A stretch of 64,000 nt of DNA, taken from the NCBI RefSeq assembly GCF_006540305.1, contig NZ_BJOR01000001.1, positions 1,116,001 through 1,180,000 of the forward strand, read 5' to 3'. This document shows, piece after piece, positions 18,686 to 27,170 of this stretch. Origin of the DNA: Streptomyces sp. 6-11-2. Its GTDB lineage: Bacteria > Actinomycetota > Actinomycetes > Streptomycetales > Streptomycetaceae. Under the pieces are notes generated by a model. It was not told where the DNA came from. It did not search any database and saw only the letters and a program-made list of their open reading frames with translations. A program made the translations under genes and the position numbers. Every line of letters begins with the position of its first letter. Position 1 is the first letter of the stretch.

Positions 18686-20734
18686 ATGAGTGAGCGTCAG
18701 ACACCGCGGGCGCACGCGGACAGAGACCGGCCGTGGCTCATGCGCACCTACGCCGGCCACTCCACGGCCGAGGCCTCCAACGAGCTGTACCGGCGCAACC
18801 TCGCCAAGGGCCAGACCGGTCTGTCGGTGGCGTTCGACCTGCCGACGCAGACCGGCTACGACGCCGACCACGTCCTCGCCCGCGGCGAGGTCGGCCGGGT
18901 CGGCGTGCCGGTCGCGCACCTCGGCGACATGCGCCGGCTGTTCCAGGACATCCCCCTGGAGCAGACGAACACCTCGATGACGATCAACGCCACGGCCATG
19001 TGGCTGCTGGCGCTCTACCAGGTCGTCGCGGAGGAGCAGGGCGCGGACATCACCAAGCTCCAGGGCACGACCCAGAACGACATCGTCAAGGAGTACCTGT
19101 CCCGCGGCACCCATGTCTTCCCGCCGGGCCCGAGCCTCCGGCTCACCACGGACATGATCGCGTACACGGTCTCCCACATGCCCAAGTGGAACCCGATCAA
19201 CATCTGCAGCTACCACCTCCAGGAAGCCGGCGCCACGCCGGTGCAGGAGATCGCGTACGCGATGTCCACCGCGATCGCCGTCCTGGACGCGGTGCGCGAC
19301 AGCGGCCAGGTGCCGCGGGAGCGCATGGGCGATGTCGTCGGCCGCATCTCCTTCTTCGTGAACGCGGGCGTCCGCTTCGTCGAGGAGATGTGCAAGATGC
19401 GGGCGTTCGGCCGCGTCTGGGACCGGATCACCCGCGAGCGGTACGGCATCGAGGACCCCAGGCACCGCCGCTTCCGCTACGGCGTCCAGGTCAACTCCCT
19501 CGGCCTGACCGAGGCGCAGCCGGAGAACAACGTCCAGCGGATCGTCCTGGAGATGCTGGCCGTCACCCTCTCCAAGGACGCACGCGCGCGTGCCGTGCAG
19601 CTGCCGGCCTGGAACGAGGCCCTCGGCCTGCCCCGGCCCTGGGACCAGCAGTGGTCACTGCGCATCCAGCAGGTGCTGGCGTACGAGTCCGACCTGCTGG
19701 AGTACGAGGACATCTTCGAGGGCTCGAAGGTGGTCGAGGCGAAGGTGGCGGAGCTGGTCGAGGCGGTCCTCGCCGAGATCGAGCACATCCAGGAGCTGGG
19801 CGGCGCGATGGCCGCCGTGGAGTCCGGTTACCTGAAGTCGCAGCTGGTCGCCTCGCACGCCGAGCGCCGGGCCCGGATCGAGTCGGGCCGGGAGAAGATC
19901 GTCGGCGTCAACATATTCGAGGGCACCGAGCCGAACCCGCTCACCGCCGATCTGGACACCGCGATCCAGACGGTCGACCCGGCGGTCGAGGCCCGCGTGA
20001 CCGACTCGCTCCGGCACTGGCGCGACACCCGCTACCAGCCGCCGTTCAACCACCCGCGCCCCTGCAAGGCGCTGGAGCGGCTGAAGGAGGCGGCCAAGGG
20101 CGCCGGCAATCTCATGGAGGCCACGCTGGAGTGCGCCCGCTCGGGTGTCACGACCGGCGAGTGGGCCGGCGCCCTGCGCGAGGTGTTCGGCGAGTTCCGG
20201 GCGCCCACCGGGGTGTCCTCCGCTCCGGTGACCGTGACCGCCGAGGAGGGCTCGGCCCTGTCGGAGGTGCGGCGCAAGGTGGACGCCACCGCCCGAGACC
20301 TGGGCGTGGGCAAGCTGCGCTTCCTGGTCGGCAAGCCGGGCCTGGACGGACACTCCAACGGCGCCGAGCAGATCGCCGTACGGGCCCGCGACGCCGGGTT
20401 CGAGGTGGTCTACCAGGGCATCCGGCTCACCCCCGAGCAGATCGTGGACGCGGCCCTCGCCGAGGACGTGCACGCGGTCGGCCTGTCCATCCTGTCCGGC
20501 TCGCACGCCCAACTGGTGCCGGACGTGCTGGAGCGGCTGCGCGAGGCCGGCGCGGCCGACATCCCGGTGATCGCCGGCGGGATCATTCCGAACGGTGACG
20601 CCGAGCAGCTCAGGGCCGCGGGAGTGGCCGCGGTCTTCACCCCGAAGGACTTCGACATCACCGGGATCATCGGCCGTATCGTCGACGAGATCAGGAAAGC
20701 CAACAAGCTCGACCCCTTGGAGGTCCCCGCATGA
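18686..20734 (+). CDS. meaA: Ethylmalonyl-CoA mutase (B12-dependent, MeaA/Ecm)
   Basis: 682 residues. The N-terminal two thirds is the methylmalonyl-CoA-mutase-type TIM barrel (VAFDLPTQTGYDADH, NTSMTINATAMWLLALYQ). The C-terminus is a cobalamin-binding domain with D554-x-H556-xx-G559 in LDGHSNGAEQIA, followed by AVGLSILSGSH and the Rossmann end IAGGIIPNGD. It converts ethylmalonyl-CoA to methylsuccinyl-CoA. Fusion of both domains in one short chain is typical of MeaA. The ATG at 18686 has GAGAGG upstream. Its stop overlaps the next start (ATGA at 20731-20734), so translation is coupled. Confidence 0.95.
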   Translation: MSERQTPRAHADRDRPWLMRTYAGHSTAEASNELYRRNLAKGQTGLSVAFDLPTQTGYDADHVLARGEVGRVGVPVAHLGDMRRLFQDIPLEQTNTSMTINATAMWLLALYQVVAEEQGADITKLQGTTQNDIVKEYLSRGTHVFPPGPSLRLTTDMIAYTVSHMPKWNPINICSYHLQEAGATPVQEIAYAMSTAIAVLDAVRDSGQVPRERMGDVVGRISFFVNAGVRFVEEMCKMRAFGRVWDRITRERYGIEDPRHRRFRYGVQVNSLGLTEAQPENNVQRIVLEMLAVTLSKDARARAVQLPAWNEALGLPRPWDQQWSLRIQQVLAYESDLLEYEDIFEGSKVVEAKVAELVEAVLAEIEHIQELGGAMAAVESGYLKSQLVASHAERRARIESGREKIVGVNIFEGTEPNPLTADLDTAIQTVDPAVEARVTDSLRHWRDTRYQPPFNHPRPCKALERLKEAAKGAGNLMEATLECARSGVTTGEWAGALREVFGEFRAPTGVSSAPVTVTAEEGSALSEVRRKVDATARDLGVGKLRFLVGKPGLDGHSNGAEQIAVRARDAGFEVVYQGIRLTPEQIVDAALAEDVHAVGLSILSGSHAQLVPDVLERLREAGAADIPVIAGGIIPNGDAEQLRAAGVAAVFTPKDFDITGIIGRIVDEIRKANKLDPLEVPA

Positions 20735-21705
20735 CCAGCCCCGCTCCCCAGGTCGACCGCCTGCGTCCGCGGCGCTCCTGCCTGGCCGTACCGGGCTCCA
20801 ACCCCCGTTTCCTGGAGAAGGCGCAGGGCCTGCCCGCCGACCAGGTGTTCCTGGACCTGGAGGACGCGTGCGCGCCGCTGGCCAAGCCGGAGGCGCGGCA
20901 CACCATCGTCAAGTTCCTCAACGAGGGCGACTGGACGGGCAAGACCAGGGTGGTCCGGGTCAACGACTGGACGACCGAGTGGACGTACCGGGACGTCGTG
21001 ACGGTGGTCGAGGGCGCGGGCCAGAACCTGGACTGCATCATGCTGCCGAAGGTGCAGGACGCCCAGCAGGTCGTGGCGCTCGACCTGCTGCTGACGCAGA
21101 TCGAGAAGACCATGGGCTTCGAGGTGGGCCGCATCGGCATCGAGGCGCAGATCGAGAACGCGCGGGGCCTGAACAACGTCAACGAGATCGCGCAGGCCTC
21201 CGAGCGCGTCGAGACGATCGTCTTCGGCCCCGCCGACTTCATGGCGTCGATCAACATGAAATCGCTCGTCGTGGGCGAGCAGCCGCCCGGCTACCCGGCG
21301 GACGCCTACCACTACATCCTGATGAAGATCCTGATGGCCGCGCGCGCCAACGACCTCCAGGCGATCGACGGCCCCTACCTTCAGATCCGCAACGTCGACG
21401 GCTTCCGGGAGGTGGCGGGGCGGGCCGCCGCCCTCGGATTCGACGGCAAGTGGGTGCTGCACCCCGGCCAGGTGGAGGCCGCGAACGAGGTCTTCTCGCC
21501 GTCCCAGGAGGACTACGACCACGCGGAGCTGATCCTGGACGCGTACGAGTACTGCACGTCCGAGGCGGGCGGCAAGAAGGGCTCGGCGATGCTCGGCGAC
21601 GAGATGATCGACGAGGCCAGCCGCAAAATGGCGCTGGTCGTCGCGGGCAAGGGCCGCGCGGCGGGCATGCGGCGCACCAGCACGTTCGAGATCCCGGAGG
21701 GCTGA
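20731..21705 (+). CDS. HpcH/HpaI-CitE family lyase, probable beta-methylmalyl-CoA/malyl-CoA lyase
   Basis: 324 residues. CitE-like TIM barrel with RSCLAVPGSNPRFLEKA, the acidic metal/CoA segment VFLDLEDACAPLAKPEAR, a second acid in IEAQIENARGLNNVNEI and FGPADFMASI. In pathway order this enzyme cleaves beta-methylmalyl-CoA to glyoxylate and propionyl-CoA. The ATG overlaps the meaA stop by 4 bases. The gene order ccr-meaA-lyase-MaoC-ACAD supports the assignment. Activity on L-malyl-CoA as well is possible but not readable from sequence. Confidence 0.9.
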   Translation: MTSPAPQVDRLRPRRSCLAVPGSNPRFLEKAQGLPADQVFLDLEDACAPLAKPEARHTIVKFLNEGDWTGKTRVVRVNDWTTEWTYRDVVTVVEGAGQNLDCIMLPKVQDAQQVVALDLLLTQIEKTMGFEVGRIGIEAQIENARGLNNVNEIAQASERVETIVFGPADFMASINMKSLVVGEQPPGYPADAYHYILMKILMAARANDLQAIDGPYLQIRNVDGFREVAGRAAALGFDGKWVLHPGQVEAANEVFSPSQEDYDHAELILDAYEYCTSEAGGKKGSAMLGDEMIDEASRKMALVVAGKGRAAGMRRTSTFEIPEG

Positions 21706-21710
21706 GCGGC

Positions 21711-22235
21711 ATGCAGTTCGGACGAACTTTCGAGGAGTTCGAGGTCGGGGCGGTCTACAAGCACTGGCCGGGCAAGACGGTCACGGAGTACGACGACCAC
21801 CTGTTCTGCCTCCTGACCATGAATCACCACCCGCTCCACATGGACGCCAACTACGCCGAGAAGACGACCGACTTCGGCAAGAACGTCGTCGTGGGCAACT
21901 ACATCTATTCCCTCCTGCTCGGCATGTCCGTCCCGGACGTCTCCGGCAAGGCGATCGCCAACCTGGAGATCGAGTCGCTCAGGCACGTGGCGCCGACCTT
22001 CCACGGCGACACGATCTACGGCGAGACGACCGTGCTCGACAAGCGGCCGTCGGCGTCGAAGAGCGACCGCGGCATCGTCCACGTCGAGACCAGGGGCTAC
22101 AAGCAGGACGGCACGCTGGTGTGCACCTTCCGGCGCAAGGTGATGGTGCCGACCGAGACGTACACCAAGGAGCGCGGCGGCGAACAGCCGGGCCGCCCGG
22201 AGCCGAACGTCCCTTCGGAAAAGACGGAGAAGTAG
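21711..22235 (+). CDS. MaoC-family hydratase, probable mesaconyl-CoA hydratase
   Basis: 174 residues, a single hot-dog MaoC domain. The conserved dehydratase core is visible as LLTMNHHPLHMDANYAEKT, with Asp and His as the expected catalytic pair. Then come VVVGNYIYSLLLGMSV and a C-terminal strand VHVETRGYKQDG. In pathway context it should hydrate mesaconyl-CoA to beta-methylmalyl-CoA. Characterised proteobacterial Mch proteins are about twice as long with two hot-dog units, so this short form would act as a dimer of single domains. The ATG at 21711 is 5 bases after the lyase stop, with GGAGGGC upstream inside the lyase gene. Confidence 0.87.
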   Translation: MQFGRTFEEFEVGAVYKHWPGKTVTEYDDHLFCLLTMNHHPLHMDANYAEKTTDFGKNVVVGNYIYSLLLGMSVPDVSGKAIANLEIESLRHVAPTFHGDTIYGETTVLDKRPSASKSDRGIVHVETRGYKQDGTLVCTFRRKVMVPTETYTKERGGEQPGRPEPNVPSEKTEK

Positions 22236-22238
22236 GCC

Positions 22239-23444
22239 ATGGCCCGACTCGCCCAGACCGCCGGTCTGACGGACGTGCAGCAGGAGATCGTCTCCACCGT
22301 CCGTGACTTTGTCGACAAGGAGATCATCCCGGTCGCGACCGAGCTGGAGCACCGCGACGAGTACCCGCAAGCGATCGTGGACGGCCTGAGGGAACTGGGC
22401 CTGTTCGGTCTGATGATCCCCGAGGAGTACGGGGGCCTGGGCGAGTCGCTGCTGACGTACGCGCTGTGCGTGGAGGAGATCGCCCGCGGCTGGATGTCGG
22501 TGTCCGGCATCATCAACACGCACTTCATCGTCGCGTACATGCTCAAGCAGCACGGCACGCGTAAGCAGAAGGACCACTTCCTGCCCCGGATGGCGGCCGG
22601 CGACATCCGCGGCGCCTTCTCGATGTCGGAGCCGGGCCTGGGCTCCGACGTGTCGGCGATCACGTCGAAGGCGGTGAAGGACGGCGACGAGTACGTCCTG
22701 ACCGGCCAGAAGATGTGGCTGACGAACGGCGGTACGTCGTCACTCGTGGCGGTCCTGGTCAGAAGTGACGAGGGCCACCCCGAGGGCACCGCGCCCCACA
22801 AGTCCATGACGACCTTCCTGGTGGAGAAGGAGCCCGGCTTCGGCGAGGTCCGCCCCGGACTGACCATCCCCGGCAAGATCGACAAGATGGGCTACAAGGG
22901 CGTCGACACCACCGAGCTGATCATGGACGGGCTGCGCGTCCCGGCCGACCGGGTGCTCGGCGGCGTCACCGGCCGCGGCTTCTACCAGATGATGGACGGC
23001 GTCGAGGTCGGCCGCGTGAACGTGGCGGCCCGGGGCTGCGGCGTCGCCCAGCGCGCCTTCGAGCTCGGTGTGGCCTACGCCCAGCAGCGCCACACCTTCG
23101 GCAAACCGATCGCCCAGCACCAGGCCATCCAGTTCAAGCTGGCGGAGATGGCCACCAAGGTCGAGGCAGCCCATGCCATGATGGTGAACGCGGCCCGCAA
23201 GAAGGACTCGGGCGAGCGCAATGACCTCGAGGCCGGCATGGCGAAGTACCTGGCCTCCGAGTACTGCAAGGAGGTCGTGGAGGACGCCTTCCGTATCCAC
23301 GGCGGCTACGGCTTCTCCAAGGAGTACGAGATCGAGCGCCTGTACCGTGAGGCACCCATGCTGCTCATCGGTGAAGGCACCGCCGAGATCCAGAAAATGA
23401 TCATCGGCCGCAGGCTGCTCGAAGAGTATCGGTTCCAGGGCTGA
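22239..23444 (+). CDS. Acyl-CoA dehydrogenase, probable methylsuccinyl-CoA dehydrogenase
   Basis: 401 residues with all three acyl-CoA dehydrogenase domains: N-terminal helices, FAD-binding beta domain (AFSMSEPGLGSDVSAITSKA, KMWLTNGG) and C-terminal helices (RHTFGKPIAQHQAIQFKLA, FRIHGGYGFSKEYEIERLYR). The catalytic-base region is LLIGEGTAEIQKMIIGR, with Glu at the usual place. It should oxidise methylsuccinyl-CoA to mesaconyl-CoA, closing the set between meaA and the MaoC hydratase. The ATG at 22239 follows the previous stop by 3 bases, with GGAGAAG upstream. It is the last gene of the operon. Confidence 0.92.
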   Translation: MARLAQTAGLTDVQQEIVSTVRDFVDKEIIPVATELEHRDEYPQAIVDGLRELGLFGLMIPEEYGGLGESLLTYALCVEEIARGWMSVSGIINTHFIVAYMLKQHGTRKQKDHFLPRMAAGDIRGAFSMSEPGLGSDVSAITSKAVKDGDEYVLTGQKMWLTNGGTSSLVAVLVRSDEGHPEGTAPHKSMTTFLVEKEPGFGEVRPGLTIPGKIDKMGYKGVDTTELIMDGLRVPADRVLGGVTGRGFYQMMDGVEVGRVNVAARGCGVAQRAFELGVAYAQQRHTFGKPIAQHQAIQFKLAEMATKVEAAHAMMVNAARKKDSGERNDLEAGMAKYLASEYCKEVVEDAFRIHGGYGFSKEYEIERLYREAPMLLIGEGTAEIQKMIIGRRLLEEYRFQG

Positions 23445-23454
23445 ATGTCCGGCT

Positions 23455-23491
23455 ACGGGGTGTTTTCTTCGAGAAGAAGATCACACCCCGT
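23455..23491 (+). terminator. Hairpin terminator at the end of the ethylmalonyl-CoA operon
   Basis: ACGGGGTGT (23455-23463) pairs with ACACCCCGT (23483-23491), and an inner TCTTC/GAAGA stem extends it. It begins 10 bases after the acyl-CoA dehydrogenase stop. There is no T tract. Confidence 0.65.
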
Positions 23492-23614
23492 CAGCGGTGT
23501 TCGGCTGCCGACTCGGCAGCTCGGCTTACCCAGTTGTGGCCCTTAACCGCTACGATCGCGGAAAGCCGCCGTCCCCCGTCGAAAGCGCGGCATCATCCGC
23601 TACGAAGGTCATCC

Positions 23615-24271
23615 ATGCCCCACAGCCAAACCTCTGCACATCGTGACAGCCTGGCCGGCGTACGCCTTGCGCGCGGAGCATCGCCGTGGCTTCTTCCGAC
23701 CGTCGCCACCGCAGCCGTCAGCCTTCTCCGCGCCCGCCGCTCGGGTGCAGCCAAGGCCGTAGCCGTTCCCGCCACCGCGCTGGCGGCGGGGATGCTGTGG
23801 TTCTTCCGCGACCCCGAGCGCGAGATCGCCCAGGGCCGGGTCATCTCGCCCGCCGACGGTGTGGTGCAGAGCATCATGCCGTGGAAGGACGGCCGCACCC
23901 GCGTCGCGATCTTCATGAGCCCGCTGAACGTCCATGTCAACCGTGCCCCGCTTTCCGGCACGGTCACCTCGGTCGAGCACGTCCCCGGCGGGTTCGTTCC
24001 GGCTTTCAACAAGGAGAGCGAGAACAACGAGCGGGTCGTCTGGCACTTCGACACCGAGCTCGGCGACATCGAGATGGTCCAGATCGCCGGCGCGGTGGCC
24101 CGCCGCATCGTCCCCTACATCCCGTCCGGCACCAAGGTCGAGCAGGGCGAGCGGATCGGTCTGATCCGTTTCGGTTCGCGCGTCGACCTGTACCTGCCCG
24201 AGGGTGTGGACGTCGCGGTCGAGGTCGGCCAGAAGACCGTGGCTGGGGTGACTCGCATTGACCGTGATTGA
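23615..24271 (+). CDS. psd: Phosphatidylserine decarboxylase proenzyme
   Basis: 218 residues, the short actinobacterial/archaeal type. It makes phosphatidylethanolamine from phosphatidylserine at the membrane. There is one hydrophobic N-terminal segment (AVPATALAAGMLWFF), then SPADGVV, the substrate-side motif VAIFMSPLNVHVNRAPLSG, and the self-cleavage site in LIRFGSRVDLYLPEG, where the Ser after Gly becomes the pyruvoyl group. The ATG at 23615 is the best start (AAGG 8 bases upstream); the frame is open to 23534 but conserved sequence starts later. It overlaps pssA by 14 bases. Confidence 0.94.
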   Translation: MPHSQTSAHRDSLAGVRLARGASPWLLPTVATAAVSLLRARRSGAAKAVAVPATALAAGMLWFFRDPEREIAQGRVISPADGVVQSIMPWKDGRTRVAIFMSPLNVHVNRAPLSGTVTSVEHVPGGFVPAFNKESENNERVVWHFDTELGDIEMVQIAGAVARRIVPYIPSGTKVEQGERIGLIRFGSRVDLYLPEGVDVAVEVGQKTVAGVTRIDRD

Positions 24272-25112
24272 TCCCGAGACCCAGGCCGGCTGGGTGCCGG
24301 AGGCGGACGAGGTGGACGAAGAGGAGGAGATGCCCCTCTCGTTGCGCCTGTCGATAGCGGACACCCTCACCCTGGGCAACGCGACCTGCGGCTTCATGGC
24401 GGTGTACTTCACCACCACCGGCATCCTGATCCCGCACCTGACCGGCAACGACGAGTCGGCGGGCATGGCCCGGCACAGCGCCGCCACGGCGGTCATCCTG
24501 ATGCTGTGCGCGGCGGTCTTCGACCTGTTCGACGGTCTGGTCGCGAGGAAGCTGCGCTCCTCCCCCATGGGCGCGGAGCTGGACAACCTCTCCGACCTGA
24601 TCAGCTTCGGCCTGGCCCCGGCGTACTTCGTCCTCGTCTACGGCATGGTCGCGGACGACGCCCACCAGAGGGTGGCGGCCCTCGGCGCGATCGTGGTGTT
24701 GCTGGCGGTGGTCCTCCGGCTCGCGAGATTCTCCTGCGTGACGCTGAAGGACGGCATGTTCCAGGGCATGCCCTCTCCCTTCGGCGCGTTGACGGTGGTC
24801 TCGATCGTCCTCCTCGAGCTGCCCTTCGTGGCCACGCTGCTGGCCATCCTCGGCACCGCGTGGCTGATGGTGAGCCGCGTGGAGTACCCGAAGCCGAGGG
24901 GCCGCCTGGCGGTGGCCATGCTGTCCTGGATCGTCCTGTCCATGGGCCTCCTGGCAGCCTGGGCCTTCGACGCCCCGAGCGGCCAGCTCCTCCTCCAGAC
25001 CGGTTGCGCCCTGCAACTGGTCATGGGCGCGGTGATCCCCCTGTTCGCCACGGCCCGCCGAGTGAACAACTTCCGCGACAACCGCCGCGAGGCACGGGCG
25101 GCCCAGCCGTAG
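24258..25112 (+). CDS. pssA: CDP-diacylglycerol-serine O-phosphatidyltransferase
   Basis: 284 residues, polytopic membrane enzyme. It carries the full CDP-alcohol phosphatidyltransferase motif D-x2-DG-x2-AR-x8-G-x3-D-x3-D in FDLFDGLVARKLRSSPMG followed by AELDNLSD, and about seven hydrophobic helices. It makes phosphatidylserine, the substrate of psd just upstream. The likely start is TTG at 24258 (GGGGTGA 7 bases upstream); the GTG at 24264 is the alternative. The overlap with psd points to translational coupling, and the strong hairpin at 25132 ends the pair. Confidence 0.93.
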   Translation: MTVIDPETQAGWVPEADEVDEEEEMPLSLRLSIADTLTLGNATCGFMAVYFTTTGILIPHLTGNDESAGMARHSAATAVILMLCAAVFDLFDGLVARKLRSSPMGAELDNLSDLISFGLAPAYFVLVYGMVADDAHQRVAALGAIVVLLAVVLRLARFSCVTLKDGMFQGMPSPFGALTVVSIVLLELPFVATLLAILGTAWLMVSRVEYPKPRGRLAVAMLSWIVLSMGLLAAWAFDAPSGQLLLQTGCALQLVMGAVIPLFATARRVNNFRDNRREARAAQP

Positions 25113-25131
25113 CGCTCCGCTGCGGCCGCCG

Positions 25132-25175
25132 CATGGGAAGGGCCCCGAACCGTGAGGTTCGGGGCCCTTCCCATG
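25132..25175 (+). terminator. Perfect 20-bp terminator hairpin with a GTGA tetraloop
   Basis: Arms 25132-25151 and 25156-25175 are exact complements over 20 bp around GTGA, a stable GNRA loop. It lies 19 bases after the pssA stop, and the sequence after it is TTCTTGTTACGGG. The symmetry allows function on both strands. Confidence 0.9.
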
Positions 25176-25823
25176 TTCTTGTTACGGGTGTTCTTGTTAC
25201 GGGACACGGCCGGGCCTCCGAGGGGGGACGGGATCGTGGGCGGAGGGGGGCACGAGGGCGGGGGGAGGTGTCGAGTAGGCCGGTGGGGGTGTGGGTGCAG
25301 GGGCAGGGGGCGCATCCCAGCCAGGGCCGCGGGGCCGCGGGGCCGCTGGGCCGCTGGGCCGCTGGGCCGCTGGGCCGCTGGGCCGCTGGGGAACGTCTCA
25401 GCCGGGGCCGCAGGGTGGCCGCCTGGGTGGGGCGGGACGCTGGGGCGAAAGGGGCGGAGCCTCGGCGGGGTGCAGGGGCAGAGCCCCGCTGGGGTGCAGG
25501 GGCGGAGCCCCGCCGGGGTCTGGGGCGGAGCCCCAGGGGACGGTCACCTGAGCCCCACCGAGCCGGGCAGGCGGGCGAGCAAAGCACCCGGGGCACAGCC
25601 CCGCCGGGGTCTGGGGCACAGCCCCGCCGGGGTCTGGGGCGAAGCCCCGCCGGGGTCTGGGGCGGAGCCCCAGGGGACGGTCACCTGAGCCCCACCGAGC
25701 CGGGCGGGCGGGCGAGCAAAGCACCCGGGGCGCAGCCCCGGCAGGGCGCAGGGGCGCAGCCCCAGGGAACGCCCCGTCACACCGACCCAGCCGGGCAGGC
25801 CCCCGCCCCGTCACCCCAGACAG
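25176..25823. repeat. 648-base non-coding GC-rich repeat field
   Basis: Three layers are visible. At 25327-25390 there are eight tandem octamers (two CCGCGGGG, then six CCGCTGGG). At about 25441-25540 and 25595-25680 short hairpin units of the form GGGGCxGAGCCCC recur at least five times. Around these, a direct repeat of about 96 bp occurs at 25508-25603 and 25645-25740 with two mismatches. Open frames across this area are low-complexity products of the repeats and are not supported as genes. Confidence 0.85.
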
Positions 25824-26981
25824 TCACCCCAGACAGTCACGCCCGATCCGCTCAGCCACCTGCTCAAGGATCCGCCCCGCATCCGCAATGCACTTCGCCA
25901 CGTCCGGCTCGACCTCGGTCAGGGCATACGCCCGCCGGATCCCCGCACGCTCCAGAACCTCCGGCTCCAGCGCCAGCCGCCCACAGACCGCGACGACATC
26001 CTTCCCCGCCGCCCGCGCCGCCGCCGCGACCCCGGCCGGAGCCTTCCCGTGCAGCGTCTGCTCGTCCAGGGAGCCTTCACCGGTGATCACCAACGAGGCC
26101 CGCTCCAGCGCGGGGGCGAACCCCAGCACATCGAGCATGACCTCGATCCCCGCCCGGAACCGCGCCCCGAGCAGCATCGCCCCGAACCCGATACCACCTG
26201 CCGCACCCGCCCCCGGCGACGCCGCGTACTCGGCCGCCCGGTTCCCGACCCCGTCCACTCCCTCCAGCACCTTCGCGAAGTGTGCGAGCGCAGCGTCCAA
26301 CGTCGACACGTCCTCCGCCGAGGCGCCCTTCTGTGGCCCGTAGACCGCCGGCGCGCCCTTCGGCCCGGTCAGCGGATTGTCGACGTCGCTCGCGAGCACC
26401 AGCTCCACCGCGGCGAGCCGCGGGTCGAGCCCGGACAGGTCCGCCCGGACGAGTTCCGCCAGCCCCCCGCCGCCGGGCGGAATCGGCTCCCCGTCCGCGT
26501 CCAGGAACCGCGCCCCGAGCGCGGCCAGCATCCCCGCGCCCCCGTCCGTCGTCGCGCTCCCGCCGACGCCGAACACGATCGTGCGCGCCCCCGCGTCCAG
26601 CGCGGCCCGCAGCAGCTCCCCGGAGCCGTACGTGGACGCCGTGAGCGGCGCGAACACACCGGTCGGCAGCCGCTGCAACCCGCTGGCCTCGGCCATCTCC
26701 ACGACCGCCGTGTCGCCGCGCAGCGCGAACGCGGCCGTCACCTCGTCCCCGAGGGGACCCGCGACCCGTACCTCCCGGCGCTCGAACCCGGCCGCGACCG
26801 CCGCGTCCACGGTCCCGTCGCCGCCGTCGGCGACGGGCAGCGCCTCCACCTCCACGTCCGGCACGACCCGGCGCAGCCCCGCCGTCACGCGCTCGGCGAC
26901 CTGCACGGCCGTCAGCGAGCCCTTGAACTTGTCCGCGGCAACCAGCACCCTCCGGGTGCCTCGCACTGCAGCGTCCGCCAC
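25824..26981 (-). CDS. Glycerate kinase (GlxK/GarK type)
   Basis: 385 residues, normal family length. Family I glycerate kinase with VLVAADKFKGSLTAVQVAER, LPVADGGDGTVDAA, the glycine-rich FGVGGSATTDGGAGMLAALG, ELVLASDVDNPLTGPKGA and VITGEGSLDEQTLHGKAP. It phosphorylates D-glycerate to 2- or 3-phosphoglycerate. Given the glyoxylate-producing ethylmalonyl-CoA operon nearby, a role in glyoxylate/glycerate assimilation is plausible but inferred. I chose the GTG at 26981, with AAGGGGA about 8 bases upstream, over the GTG at 27014. Confidence 0.93.
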   Translation of the reverse strand: MADAAVRGTRRVLVAADKFKGSLTAVQVAERVTAGLRRVVPDVEVEALPVADGGDGTVDAAVAAGFERREVRVAGPLGDEVTAAFALRGDTAVVEMAEASGLQRLPTGVFAPLTASTYGSGELLRAALDAGARTIVFGVGGSATTDGGAGMLAALGARFLDADGEPIPPGGGGLAELVRADLSGLDPRLAAVELVLASDVDNPLTGPKGAPAVYGPQKGASAEDVSTLDAALAHFAKVLEGVDGVGNRAAEYAASPGAGAAGGIGFGAMLLGARFRAGIEVMLDVLGFAPALERASLVITGEGSLDEQTLHGKAPAGVAAAARAAGKDVVAVCGRLALEPEVLERAGIRRAYALTEVEPDVAKCIADAGRILEQVAERIGRDCLG

Positions 26982-27010
26982 CTTGACATCCCCTTGCTCT
27001 CCGGGGCCCC

Positions 27011-27102
27011 GCACGTCAGGGCCAGTCGCGCCGCTGCGACCTTAACCGGCGACCGCCCCCGCCGTCATGCCCCGCCCGGACCCTGAGAAGCCCCTGACGT
27101 GC
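27011..27102. promoter_or_regulatory. Inverted repeat with 11-bp arms in a divergent promoter region
   Basis: GCACGTCAGGG (27011-27021) and CCCTGACGTGC (27092-27102) are exact reverse complements 70 bases apart, between the divergent glycerate kinase and ADP-ribosylglycohydrolase genes. They could be two half-operators that form a loop. No promoter elements were assigned. Confidence 0.35.
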
Positions 27103-27170
27103 TGGTGAACCCCGAGGGCGTGCCCGTGAACCTCGAGCGGCCGCCCCCGGAATCCGGTAGACCGGTTCCC

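Noticed and set aside
17075..19465. A 796-codon minus-strand open frame across ccr and meaA
   Set aside because: High GC at third positions removes stop codons on the opposite strand; ccr and meaA are unambiguous and the shadow has no homology pattern.
25327..25390. Tandem repeats resembling a CRISPR array
   Set aside because: The unit is 8 bp with no spacers and no cas genes are nearby.
25021..25814. Several overlapping frames with repeated GLRPRPRRG-type protein repeats
   Set aside because: They are translations of the GC-rich non-coding repeats downstream of pssA; no frame has a ribosome-binding site or domain.
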